Under the pieces are notes generated by a model. It saw only the letters and a program-made list of their open reading frames with translations. It made no database searches and had not been told where the DNA came from. Below, piece by piece: positions 8,320 to 15,656 of a stretch of DNA of 64,000 nucleotides. How positions within the stretch are numbered: the first letter of the stretch is position 1; each line of letters begins with the position of its first letter. Made by a program: the position numbers and the translations under genes. Source of the stretch: Dialister sp900541485 (GTDB lineage: Bacteria > Bacillota > Negativicutes > Veillonellales > Dialisteraceae); contig OZ221974.1 in NCBI GenBank assembly GCA_965119665.1, positions 1,302,001 to 1,366,000 of the forward strand, read 5' to 3'.

Positions 8320-9228
8320 TTATTTTTTACCGGCAGCAAACTTTTTTGCAAATCCGGCAAAATTTTTAATGAAATACTGTTTTACGCTTTCGGCGGGGGC
8401 AGATAAAGTGTGTCCTTTCTCCCAGGTAAGACCGATGTAACGCTGGCAATTCGGGGATGCAATGGGAACGAGTGAGACCTTGTCACCGCCGACACCGTGC
8501 CAGGTAATGCTGGGGGCGAAAGAAACGCCCAGACCGGCTTTGATAAATTCGCGGACTGTGCCGGGGTTGTCACTTTCCAAAATGACATGGGGCGTGAATC
8601 CCGCCATCTGGCAGTAAAAGTCGGTGATGCTCCGGAGAACCGCGCCTTGCTGGAGCGAAATAAAATCTGATTTTTCAAAGTCTTCAAGGTTTACGGATTT
8701 TTTATCGGCCAGCGGATGGGTGTCGGGCATGGCAAGCATGATATCTTCCCGCAGAAGGGTGGCCGAGTGATCGTTGTCAATCGGATTGATACTGCTCGAA
8801 AGATATAAATCGACATGTCCGTGATGACGACGGTCTGCCTGGTCACGCTGCTGGATGATTTCAAAGCGGATTTGCGGATATTCTTTCTTAAATTCCGTAA
8901 GGAAAGCAGGGATAATCATAGACGCTGCAAAAATAGAAATGGTTACCGTCATATCCTGGGCTTCTTTGGCATCTTCCAGTTCCTTTTGGGCACTCTTGAG
9001 TTCCCGCATAATCCGGTTGGTATGGCTCAGCAAAATTTCACCGTATTTTGTCAGTACGATATTTCTGCCGGCTCTGCGAAAAAGAGGGACACCCAATTCC
9101 AGTTCCAACATTTTTATGGTGTGGGAAAGAGAGGGCTGCGATATATGAAGTGCCTGTGCGGCATGGGTAAGATGCTGCATTTCCGCTGTTTTTTGGAAGT
9201 ACGTCAGCGCGAGAAGTGTGAGTCTCAT
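8320..9228 (-). CDS. LysR-family transcriptional regulator
   Basis: A 302-residue LysR-type regulator. The N-terminal winged helix-turn-helix is clear (LTHAAQALHISQPSLSHTIK, residues 20-39), followed by the linker helix and a periplasmic-binding-protein-like effector domain from about residue 90. Length is normal. It is followed by the barnase/barstar unit in the same direction and is separated by about 320 bases from the divergent transaldolase gene. LysR proteins usually control a neighbouring divergent gene, so the transaldolase is one candidate target, but no palindromic T-N11-A site stood out. Effector unknown. Confidence 0.88.
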   Translation of the reverse strand: MRLTLLALTYFQKTAEMQHLTHAAQALHISQPSLSHTIKMLELELGVPLFRRAGRNIVLTKYGEILLSHTNRIMRELKSAQKELEDAKEAQDMTVTISIFAASMIIPAFLTEFKKEYPQIRFEIIQQRDQADRRHHGHVDLYLSSSINPIDNDHSATLLREDIMLAMPDTHPLADKKSVNLEDFEKSDFISLQQGAVLRSITDFYCQMAGFTPHVILESDNPGTVREFIKAGLGVSFAPSITWHGVGGDKVSLVPIASPNCQRYIGLTWEKGHTLSAPAESVKQYFIKNFAGFAKKFAAGKK

Positions 9229-9550
9229 AAATCCTCCTTAGGTAAATACCTGTTATTGCATAAATTATACTCTTCACTCTATCATTATTCAATGATTAAA
9301 AAGATTCTGCATGTAAAACTATGAATAAAAAAACTGATAGAAAATAAACGAGGAAAAGAAAATAAAATTGATTAAATAAGTTTTGTTTTATGAAAATAAC
9401 AGATTAAAATAAAATTTTCATACATAAAAGAAATACTGTCCGTTCCGGGAAAAAGAGAAGAAGTTTGACACTTTTCGTGTTTCATGGTACAACGAAATCT
9501 GTGGAAACGAATAAACTGAAATTTCTTATAAAATGAGGAAAGAAGGAACT
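9229..9550. promoter_or_regulatory. Divergent intergenic region between lysR and the transaldolase gene
   Basis: About 320 AT-rich bases with no coding potential. It must carry the promoters of both flanking genes. A TTGACA-like element (TTTGACAC, 9464-9471) with GGTACAACG 17-18 bases on is a weak candidate for the plus-strand gene. No riboswitch or clear operator recognised. Confidence 0.4.
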
Positions 9551-10195
9551 ATGGAATTTTTTATAGATACGGCAGATATCGAAGCCATCAAAGAAGCAAA
9601 TGAGCTCGGCTTTATCTCGGGCGTTACGACAAATCCGTCCCTAGTTGCAAAGGAAGGAAAGGATTTTCATTCCGTAATCCAGGAAATTGCAGGGATTGTG
9701 GACGGCCCTGTTTCGGCCGAGGTTTTGTCCGATAAAGCGGAAGACATGATTGAAGAAGGGAGAATTCTTGCAGCACTTGCTCCGCGGGTGGTGGTAAAAA
9801 TTCCGATGACGCCGGAGGGAATGAAAGCGGTCAAAGGATTAAAAAAGCTGGGAATCCGTACCAATGTGACACTTGTATTTTCTGCCAATCAGGCACTCCT
9901 GGCAGCCCGGGCGGGAGCGTCTTATGTAAGTCCTTTTGTAGGCCGTATAGATGATATCGGCTGGGACGGCGTGGAATTGATTTCGACAATTTCAAAAATT
10001 TTTAAATTACACGAAATAGAAACAAAAATTATTGCCGCATCTATCAGGAAACCCCGCCATATCGTGGAGTGTGCATTAGCCGGGGCGGATATTGCGACAG
10101 TTCCTTATCAGGTACTTCTTGATGCGATGAAGCATCCTCTGACGGACCAGGGAATCATGAAATTCAAAGATGACTGGAAAAAAGCGAATATGTAA
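9551..10195 (+). CDS. fsa: Fructose-6-phosphate aldolase/transaldolase (TalC-like)
   Basis: A 214-residue small transaldolase-family protein. Diagnostic blocks are MEFFIDTADIEAIKEAN at the start, GVTTNPSLV near residue 27, VVVKIPMTPEGMKAVK with the Schiff-base Lys (about residue 83) and YVSPFVGRIDD. These enzymes transfer or release a dihydroxyacetone unit from sugar phosphates; members of this subfamily are either true transaldolases of the pentose phosphate pathway or F6P aldolases, and the two are hard to tell apart by eye. Start at ATG 9551, behind AGAAGGA; an in-frame ATG at 9533 lies within the RBS region. Monocistronic. Confidence 0.88.
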   Translation: MEFFIDTADIEAIKEANELGFISGVTTNPSLVAKEGKDFHSVIQEIAGIVDGPVSAEVLSDKAEDMIEEGRILAALAPRVVVKIPMTPEGMKAVKGLKKLGIRTNVTLVFSANQALLAARAGASYVSPFVGRIDDIGWDGVELISTISKIFKLHEIETKIIAASIRKPRHIVECALAGADIATVPYQVLLDAMKHPLTDQGIMKFKDDWKKANM

Positions 10196-10199
10196 AAAG

Positions 10200-10222
10200 A
10201 GCTCTCTCCGGAGAGCTTTTAT
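10200..10222 (+). terminator. Terminator of the transaldolase gene
   Basis: Perfect stem AGCTCTC/GAGAGCT with a TCCG tetraloop, followed by TTTTA, five bases after the stop codon. Confidence 0.8.
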
Positions 10223-10238
10223 ATTGCCGCAAAGTATA

Positions 10239-10266
10239 TTCATAAGGTAGGTTTGTTTAGTATAAT
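10239..10266 (+). promoter_or_regulatory. Candidate promoter of the gamma-glutamyltransferase operon
   Basis: Perfect TATAAT at 10261-10266 with a weak TTCATA at 10239-10244, spacer 16. The start codon follows at 10287. Confidence 0.5.
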
Positions 10267-10286
10267 AAGAAAAAACAGGAGGGGCT

Positions 10287-11903
10287 ATGTTTGATTTTCA
10301 TTCTTACAAACAGAAATATTCCTATCCTTCAAGGCGGAGTTTGGTATACGGATCACGCGGCATGGTTTGTACGGCGTCCCATTTAGCGGCACAGGCGGGA
10401 CTGGACATACTGAAAGCAGGCGGAAATGCTGTCGATGCGGCGGTCGCGTCCGCGATTTGCCTGACCGTGGTCGAGCCGGTCTCGAACGGTATCGGAAGTG
10501 ATGCGTTTGCGATTGTTTGGATAAAGAATAAGATGTACGGTCTGAATGCATCGGGGTGGTCACCTGAAAAACTGAGCGGCAGAACGGTAAAAGGGCGGGG
10601 ATATAAAGAAATGCCCTTGCGCGGGTGGATTCCCGTGACCGTTCCCGGCGCTCCGCAGGCGTGGTATGAATTGTCCCGTCGTTTCGGCAAACTTCCTTTT
10701 CCGGCGCTTTTTGAGCCGGCGATTTCTTATGCGGAAGAAGGGTATCCCGTATCGAATTTTGTGGCAGGAGAGTGGAAACAGGAATTTGAGCGGCTGAAAA
10801 TATATAAAAACGATTCTACTTTTCAGGGTTGGTTTACGACCTTTGCCAAAAATGGAAATATACCCCGTCCCGGTGATATCTGCACATTGCCCGATCACAA
10901 AAAGACATTGGAAATACTGGCAAAAACGGGGTGCAGGGATTTTTATGAGGGAGAATTGGCAGAAAAAATCGTCCGTTTTTCTGATGAAACGGGAGGATTT
11001 TTGAGCAGGGAAGATTTGCGGGACTGGAAACCGGAATGGACAGATCCCGTTTCCGTGTCGTACCGCGGTTACGATGTATGGGAACTTCCGCCTAACGGAC
11101 ATGGAATTGTGCCGTTAATGGCATTGAATATATTGGAAAATTTCCATTTTGATACAAGAGATAATGCGGACACATTGCACTTTCAAATGGAAGCGATGAA
11201 GCTGTCTTATGCAGACGGGCAAAAGTATATTACCAATCCCTCCTGTATGAAGGTTTCTGTTAAAGACTTGTTGAGCAAGACTTATGGGGCCAAGCGGAGT
11301 CTGGAAATCGGAAATACGGCGAAGTCTCCGGAAGCGGGCAATCCTTTTACAGGCGGTACGGTATATCTTTGTACGGCTGACGGAGAAGGAAATATGGTTT
11401 CATACATCCAAAGTAATTATTATCATTTCGGCAGCGGCATCGTGATTCCAGGAACAGGAATTGCTTTGCAGGACAGAGGAGCCAATTTCAGCCTTGATGA
11501 AGGACATGATAATTATCTGGCACCGAGAAAGCGGACGTATCACACGATTATTCCCGGTTTTTTGACAAAAGGCGGAAGAGCGATAGGACCGTTCGGTGTC
11601 ATGGGAGGGTTCATGCAGCCCCAGGGACACTTGCAAGTGATTACCCATATGATAGATTTTGATAAAAATCCGCAGGAAGCCTTAGATGCACCCCGCTGGC
11701 AGTGGGTGGGCGGAAAAAAATTTGAAGTGGAAGCAGCGTTTTCTCCCGAGGTGATAGAAAGTCTGCGAAAAAAAGGGCATGAAATCGAAATCAACAATGA
11801 TTTACAGGCCTTTGGAAGAGGGGAGATTATCTGCAGGGACGAAAACGGAGTTCTTGCAGGAGCGACAGAACCCAGAGCCGACGGGACGGTAGCGGCATGG
11901 TAA
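10287..11903 (+). CDS. Gamma-glutamyltransferase family protein, cytoplasmic type
   Basis: The 538-residue Ntn-hydrolase begins with MVCTASHLAAQAGLDILKAGGNAVDAAVA, the standard opening of the family, and holds the autocleavage/catalytic threonine in FTGGTVYLCTADGEGN (about residue 358). No signal peptide is present, unlike secreted GGTs, so it resembles the cytoplasmic YwrD-type group, some of which act on other gamma-glutamyl or acyl substrates. The glycine pair and the C-terminal GGFMQPQGH block are intact. Cotranscribed with a URO-D-family gene ten bases downstream, which is an unusual partner. RBS AGGAGG. Confidence 0.85.
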   Translation: MFDFHSYKQKYSYPSRRSLVYGSRGMVCTASHLAAQAGLDILKAGGNAVDAAVASAICLTVVEPVSNGIGSDAFAIVWIKNKMYGLNASGWSPEKLSGRTVKGRGYKEMPLRGWIPVTVPGAPQAWYELSRRFGKLPFPALFEPAISYAEEGYPVSNFVAGEWKQEFERLKIYKNDSTFQGWFTTFAKNGNIPRPGDICTLPDHKKTLEILAKTGCRDFYEGELAEKIVRFSDETGGFLSREDLRDWKPEWTDPVSVSYRGYDVWELPPNGHGIVPLMALNILENFHFDTRDNADTLHFQMEAMKLSYADGQKYITNPSCMKVSVKDLLSKTYGAKRSLEIGNTAKSPEAGNPFTGGTVYLCTADGEGNMVSYIQSNYYHFGSGIVIPGTGIALQDRGANFSLDEGHDNYLAPRKRTYHTIIPGFLTKGGRAIGPFGVMGGFMQPQGHLQVITHMIDFDKNPQEALDAPRWQWVGGKKFEVEAAFSPEVIESLRKKGHEIEINNDLQAFGRGEIICRDENGVLAGATEPRADGTVAAW

Positions 11904-11913
11904 AGGAGAGGAC

Positions 11914-12894
11914 ATGAAAAAGAAAAAACCGGAAACGATGACAAAAAAAGAAAGAATAGAAGCAGCTATTCATGGAGCGGCGGCAGATACGATACCCTAT
12001 ACGCTTTGGATTTCTCCGGATAAGGAAATGACTCCTTCGGAACATGCAGATTTCATGGAGAGCATGTTGCAGATGTATAATCCGGATTTGCTTATTGCCA
12101 TGCACAGTGATATGTACATCAAAGATTTTTGCGGCGGACGGAATTTCTTTTCCGGTCCGGAACCGGCGGACGGGGAGAAAATAAAACCTCTGTCAATGAA
12201 TCAGGGGGCACCGGCGGAAGAGCAGGACTATTTAAGATGTCTGTTGAAAAAAACAAAAGGGAAAGTACCTGTTGTTTATGTGATTTTCAGTCCCTTAACA
12301 ACAGCGGCCCGTCTGTTTCCCGCTTTTAAAGAATATATAAAAGACGGATACGGAAAGGAAGCAAAACAGGTTTTGGAAACCGTTACGGAATCTACCTGTG
12401 CATTTGTCCGGCGAGTCATAGAAATGGGAGCGGACGGTATTTTTTTTGTAGCAGGCGAGGCGTCCTATGCGGTCACGGAAGAAGAAATATATAAAGAATA
12501 CGGCAGACCTTATGATCTCGCCGTTTTATCCGCTTCGCCGGGATGGTGCAATGTTCTTCATGCTCCCGGTGAAAATATCATGTTTCCTCTCCTCAGAAAA
12601 TATCCTGCCCAGATTTTCAGCTGGCATGCTGGAGAATCTCTTCCTACAGTAGAAGAAGCAGCTGTACTGACAGACCGCTGTCTCATGACGGGACCGGGAA
12701 GAAAAGAGCTTGCAGGGAAAAACAAAAACCATATCGAGTACCGGCTGTATGAAATCATGAAACAAACAAAAGGACGGAAAATCATTTTATTTTCCGAATG
12801 CACCGGACAGGAACAAAATGAAAAAGACATTCTCCTCTTCATGAGCCGGGCGAAAAAAGAAATAGAAAATAAATTATTAAAGAAACAGTGGTGA
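11914..12894 (+). CDS. Uroporphyrinogen decarboxylase (URO-D) superfamily protein
   Basis: A 326-residue TIM-barrel protein of the URO-D superfamily: the N-terminal TKKERIEAAIHG is the usual family opening, GADGIFFVAGEAS is a typical core strand, and HAGESLPTVEEAA sits where methyltransferase-type members bind substrate or metal. The arginine pair that grips the propionates in true haem-pathway HemE is not evident and no haem genes are nearby, so I favour a corrinoid- or thiol-linked methyltransferase-like or other role over HemE. It forms a two-gene unit with the gamma-glutamyltransferase gene. RBS AAAGGAGAGG. Function unassigned. Confidence 0.7.
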   Translation: MKKKKPETMTKKERIEAAIHGAAADTIPYTLWISPDKEMTPSEHADFMESMLQMYNPDLLIAMHSDMYIKDFCGGRNFFSGPEPADGEKIKPLSMNQGAPAEEQDYLRCLLKKTKGKVPVVYVIFSPLTTAARLFPAFKEYIKDGYGKEAKQVLETVTESTCAFVRRVIEMGADGIFFVAGEASYAVTEEEIYKEYGRPYDLAVLSASPGWCNVLHAPGENIMFPLLRKYPAQIFSWHAGESLPTVEEAAVLTDRCLMTGPGRKELAGKNKNHIEYRLYEIMKQTKGRKIILFSECTGQEQNEKDILLFMSRAKKEIENKLLKKQW

Positions 12895-12900
12895 AATTAA

Positions 12901-12930
12901 AAACGACTCCCCGAAAGGAGTCGTTTTCAT
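12901..12930. terminator. Bidirectional terminator between converging genes
   Basis: Perfect 10-bp stem AAACGACTCC/GGAGTCGTTT with a six-base loop, flanked by A-rich and T-rich sequence. It lies between the stop codons of two converging genes. Confidence 0.85.
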
Positions 12931-12934
12931 TTGT

Positions 12935-14263
12935 TCATTTTTTGGGCGGATACGTTTGGAGAGAGGATGTATGGAATCTTGCATTCTTAATTCCATAGAT
13001 ACAAAGGCCGAGTACATTCGCCAACGTCCCGTAGAGGATAATCTCCCAACCGCAGCCGTATACAGCATACACACTGTATATACCGCCGATAATGGCTGCC
13101 ATATTTGTGAATTTTGCTTTGGCGGGAGAAATACCTTCCGCTTTTTGCAAATCCGGTACAGCTGCCATGGAAAGCAGATAGGGAACAAGATTAATCATAA
13201 CAGCCAGATTAATCAGAATATTGAACTGCTTCAAAAGGGTGGGGCTGATTGTGGAAAGTGTCATCAGTGTCTGGATAATAACCAAAGTGCCGATGGCTAC
13301 ATAAGGAGCACTGAATTGATTGACTTTTTTCAAGAACCCGGGGAAAAGACCGATGGTAGAAGCTTCTCTGACCACTTCAGAAACAGTAAACTGCCAAGCC
13401 GTAAGAGATACGAAGCAGGAGATGATGAGCATGCAGGAAACAATGTATCCTGCGGTTTCCCCAAACATCATGGCATAGGCGAGACCGAAAGGTGCACCAG
13501 AACCGACCAGTTCGGAATGAGGAACAATGCCGCCGATCAGAGCCGTAGATGTGGTATAGCATACTCCTGCAAGCAGTGTACCTGCCATAACGGCGATAGG
13601 TACGTTCTTTTCCGGATTTTCTACCGTTTCGGAATTGGCACACGCAGTTTCCAGACCGAGAAAAGCCCAAAGAATCACTGCAATGGAATCACGCATGGTG
13701 AGATAAAAGGGAGCATCGGAAGGATTCCAGGCAGCCTGATAGGTGGCAAGGTTGAAATGACTTGCACCGAAGACGATTAAGCCGGCCACGGGAAGGCAGA
13801 CACAGAGGACGCCCAACGTGGTGAATCTCCCGAATTTTTTCGGTCCGACCAGACTGATGGTTGCAGCTGCACAAAGCGTGAGGATGGTAGCCAGGCAAAC
13901 CTGAATCGGAGATAAATCAAAACCGAAGACGTAAGAAATATAACTTACGACACCGGTCGCAATAGCTACATTAGCAATAATCAAAGAAATCGAATAGGAA
14001 TAATTGGAAATAAAATTTCCGACTTTCCCGAAGCGGTATTCTGCATAGCCGCCCATGCCGCCTACTTTTCTGCTGTGCATGCCGCATTTGGCAAAAGCAT
14101 AGGCGAGGATGGTGGCACCTATAGAAGCCAGAATCCATGAAAAAATTGAAACAGTACCGATTTCGGCAAGTTTTGCAGGAAGAAGAATAATTCCTGAGCC
14201 CATCATATTGATGGCAGTGACGGTGGTAAGTTGTACCACTCCCATTTTTCTGTTATCAGACAA
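12935..14263 (-). CDS. potE: PotE-like putrescine/ornithine antiporter (APC family)
   Basis: A 442-residue amino acid/polyamine antiporter with about twelve membrane segments. The N-terminus (KMGVVQLTTVTAINMMGSGI, FAKCGMHSRKVGGMGGYAEY) and the ETACANSETVENPEKNVPIA block follow E. coli PotE closely, including the first-helix GSGI substrate loop. PotE exchanges putrescine for ornithine and usually pairs with ornithine decarboxylase SpeF; here no decarboxylase lies next to it, so it may serve polyamine or another cationic amino acid exchange. A long structured leader precedes it on the minus strand, suggesting control after transcription starts. Confidence 0.85.
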   Translation of the reverse strand: MSDNRKMGVVQLTTVTAINMMGSGIILLPAKLAEIGTVSIFSWILASIGATILAYAFAKCGMHSRKVGGMGGYAEYRFGKVGNFISNYSYSISLIIANVAIATGVVSYISYVFGFDLSPIQVCLATILTLCAAATISLVGPKKFGRFTTLGVLCVCLPVAGLIVFGASHFNLATYQAAWNPSDAPFYLTMRDSIAVILWAFLGLETACANSETVENPEKNVPIAVMAGTLLAGVCYTTSTALIGGIVPHSELVGSGAPFGLAYAMMFGETAGYIVSCMLIISCFVSLTAWQFTVSEVVREASTIGLFPGFLKKVNQFSAPYVAIGTLVIIQTLMTLSTISPTLLKQFNILINLAVMINLVPYLLSMAAVPDLQKAEGISPAKAKFTNMAAIIGGIYSVYAVYGCGWEIILYGTLANVLGLCIYGIKNARFHTSSLQTYPPKK

Positions 14264-14495
14264 GGCCGTTCCCTTCTTTCTTTACCAATTTCCGAAATAA
14301 ACCGGAATGGGGGAATAGTTGTCCGGGTTTTCACCGGAATGCTCTGATGCCTCAAAGCATACGCAAACCCTATTTGCTTTCGTTATGGTGAAAGAAACAG
14401 GGAAAAAAGAAAACCGTACACTTGAGAAAGTGTTTCGCTGCTCAACTGACAATTATGCAGGGCGCGAATCTTTTGCTGACTGAAATATAACATAG
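14264..14495 (-). promoter_or_regulatory. Structured 5' leader of potE, candidate cis-regulatory RNA
   Basis: Read on the minus strand, this ~230-base leader holds a series of strong local hairpins: ACACTT-TCTC-AAGTGT (14422-14437), GCAAA-TAGGG-TTTGC (14363-14377), GCTTTGA-GGCA-TCAGAGC (14341-14358) and a CCGG-rich pair near 14308-14337. The clustered stems between an AT-rich flank and the start codon are unlike ordinary spacer. It does not match the lysine, M-box, T-box, TPP or cobalamin consensus that I know. Ligand or regulator unknown. Confidence 0.45.
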
Positions 14496-15064
14496 AAAGA
14501 CAAGAAGTACAAGACCAAAAATCAAAAAAATAAAATATTTTTTTCCATGAGGAAATCAAAGGAGTCTAAAGGAGAAAAAAGAAAAAATGAGATAAATGGA
14601 GAAAAAGCAATGCCATTCATAATAGAAAGGAAAGGCAAGGATACATCATGATACATTATATTTTTTGACGGGGTAAAAATACGAACCTGAAATTGACCTG
14701 TTTATCGGACTTTCGGGGATACCGAAATAAAATATAGAGAAAAATAAATAAAGAAAATATACATAAATATGAAATAAAATACAAAACATATATTGCAATT
14801 CAAATAGTGTATCGGATGAAACCCCCGGAAATTACTCATTTTGACCTGAAAAGAGTCAGAACGGACAAAAATGATTTCAAAAATGAGAATAGAAAAGTGA
14901 TAATGAGAATAAAATAATTTTCCTTTTCATCGTTAGAAAAAATTTTTATATGGTAAAAGCAAATGAGAAGTCGAAAAAATATAAAGAAGCGGCAATTTTA
15001 AAAAGTAAAATGAAATAAAAAGAAGGCGGAAAAATTTGATGTACCGTAATTGCCGTGAAATTTG
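14496..15064. other. AT-rich non-coding stretch between potE and greA
   Basis: About 570 bases with very high A content on the plus strand and no plausible gene. It holds a short direct repeat GATACATCATGATACATTAT (14639-14658) and a loosely Fur-like TGATAATGAGAATAAAAT (14899-14916). The promoter of the potE leader should fall near 14500-14560. I see no RNA gene here. Confidence 0.4.
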
Positions 15065-15092
15065 TTGTAAATCATGGTCGGTAGTGTATAAT
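15065..15092 (+). promoter_or_regulatory. Candidate promoter of greA-lysS
   Basis: TTGTAA (15065-15070), 16-base spacer, perfect TATAAT (15087-15092), about 60 bases ahead of greA. Confidence 0.6.
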
Positions 15093-15151
15093 ATATGAAT
15101 AAACGGATAAAAAATATTATTTTTTCATTAATAGGAAAAGGAGTAGTTGTT

Positions 15152-15631
15152 ATGGCAGAATTGCAGCGCACGCTGATAACCAAAGAAGGCCTTGAAAAAT
15201 TAGAAAAAGAGTTGGATGAGCTGCGGACTAAAACGCGTGCCGAGGTGGCTCAAAGGCTGAAAGAAGCCATTGCAATGGGCGACCTTTCGGAAAACTCCGA
15301 ATATGACGATGCGAAAAACCAGCAGTCTTTTGTGGAAGGACGTATTAAAGAACTGGAACAGCAAATCCGGACGGCAGAAGTTATCAGCAGTAAAAAGCGG
15401 GGCAGAAAAAGCCGCGTGGATTTGGGTGTGACGGTTGTCATTCAGGATATGAGTGATGAAACGGAAGAAACGGTTACCATTGTGGGAAGCACGGAATCAG
15501 ATCCTTTTGAAGGAAAAATCTCGAACGAGTCCCCGGTAGGACGGGCCCTGATGGGGGCCAAGGCAGGCGATATCGTAGAATCCGATTCTCCTGTGGGTGT
15601 TATCAAATATAAAGTAGTAAAAATTAAATAA
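15152..15631 (+). CDS. greA: Transcription elongation factor GreA
   Basis: A 159-residue GreA: an N-terminal antiparallel coiled coil (about residues 8-75) carrying the acidic tip motif GDLSENSEYDDAKN, and a C-terminal FKBP-like domain ending in GVIKYKVVKIK. It binds the secondary channel of RNA polymerase and stimulates cleavage of backtracked transcripts. ATG at 15152 with AGGAAAAGGAG in front gives the standard N-terminus; an upstream in-frame start at 15095 would add 19 residues over the promoter. It lies 25 bases before lysS, an order common in Firmicutes. Confidence 0.95.
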   Translation: MAELQRTLITKEGLEKLEKELDELRTKTRAEVAQRLKEAIAMGDLSENSEYDDAKNQQSFVEGRIKELEQQIRTAEVISSKKRGRKSRVDLGVTVVIQDMSDETEETVTIVGSTESDPFEGKISNESPVGRALMGAKAGDIVESDSPVGVIKYKVVKIK

Positions 15632-15656
15632 ATAAAACGAAAAGAAAGGATTTAAA

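Noticed and set aside
11914..12894. Haem-pathway uroporphyrinogen decarboxylase HemE
   Set aside because: Lacks the expected propionate-binding Arg pair and haem gene neighbours; superfamily-level call only.
14899..14916. Fur-like TGATAATGAGAATAAAAT between potE and greA
   Set aside because: Not next to an iron gene and only the left half fits.
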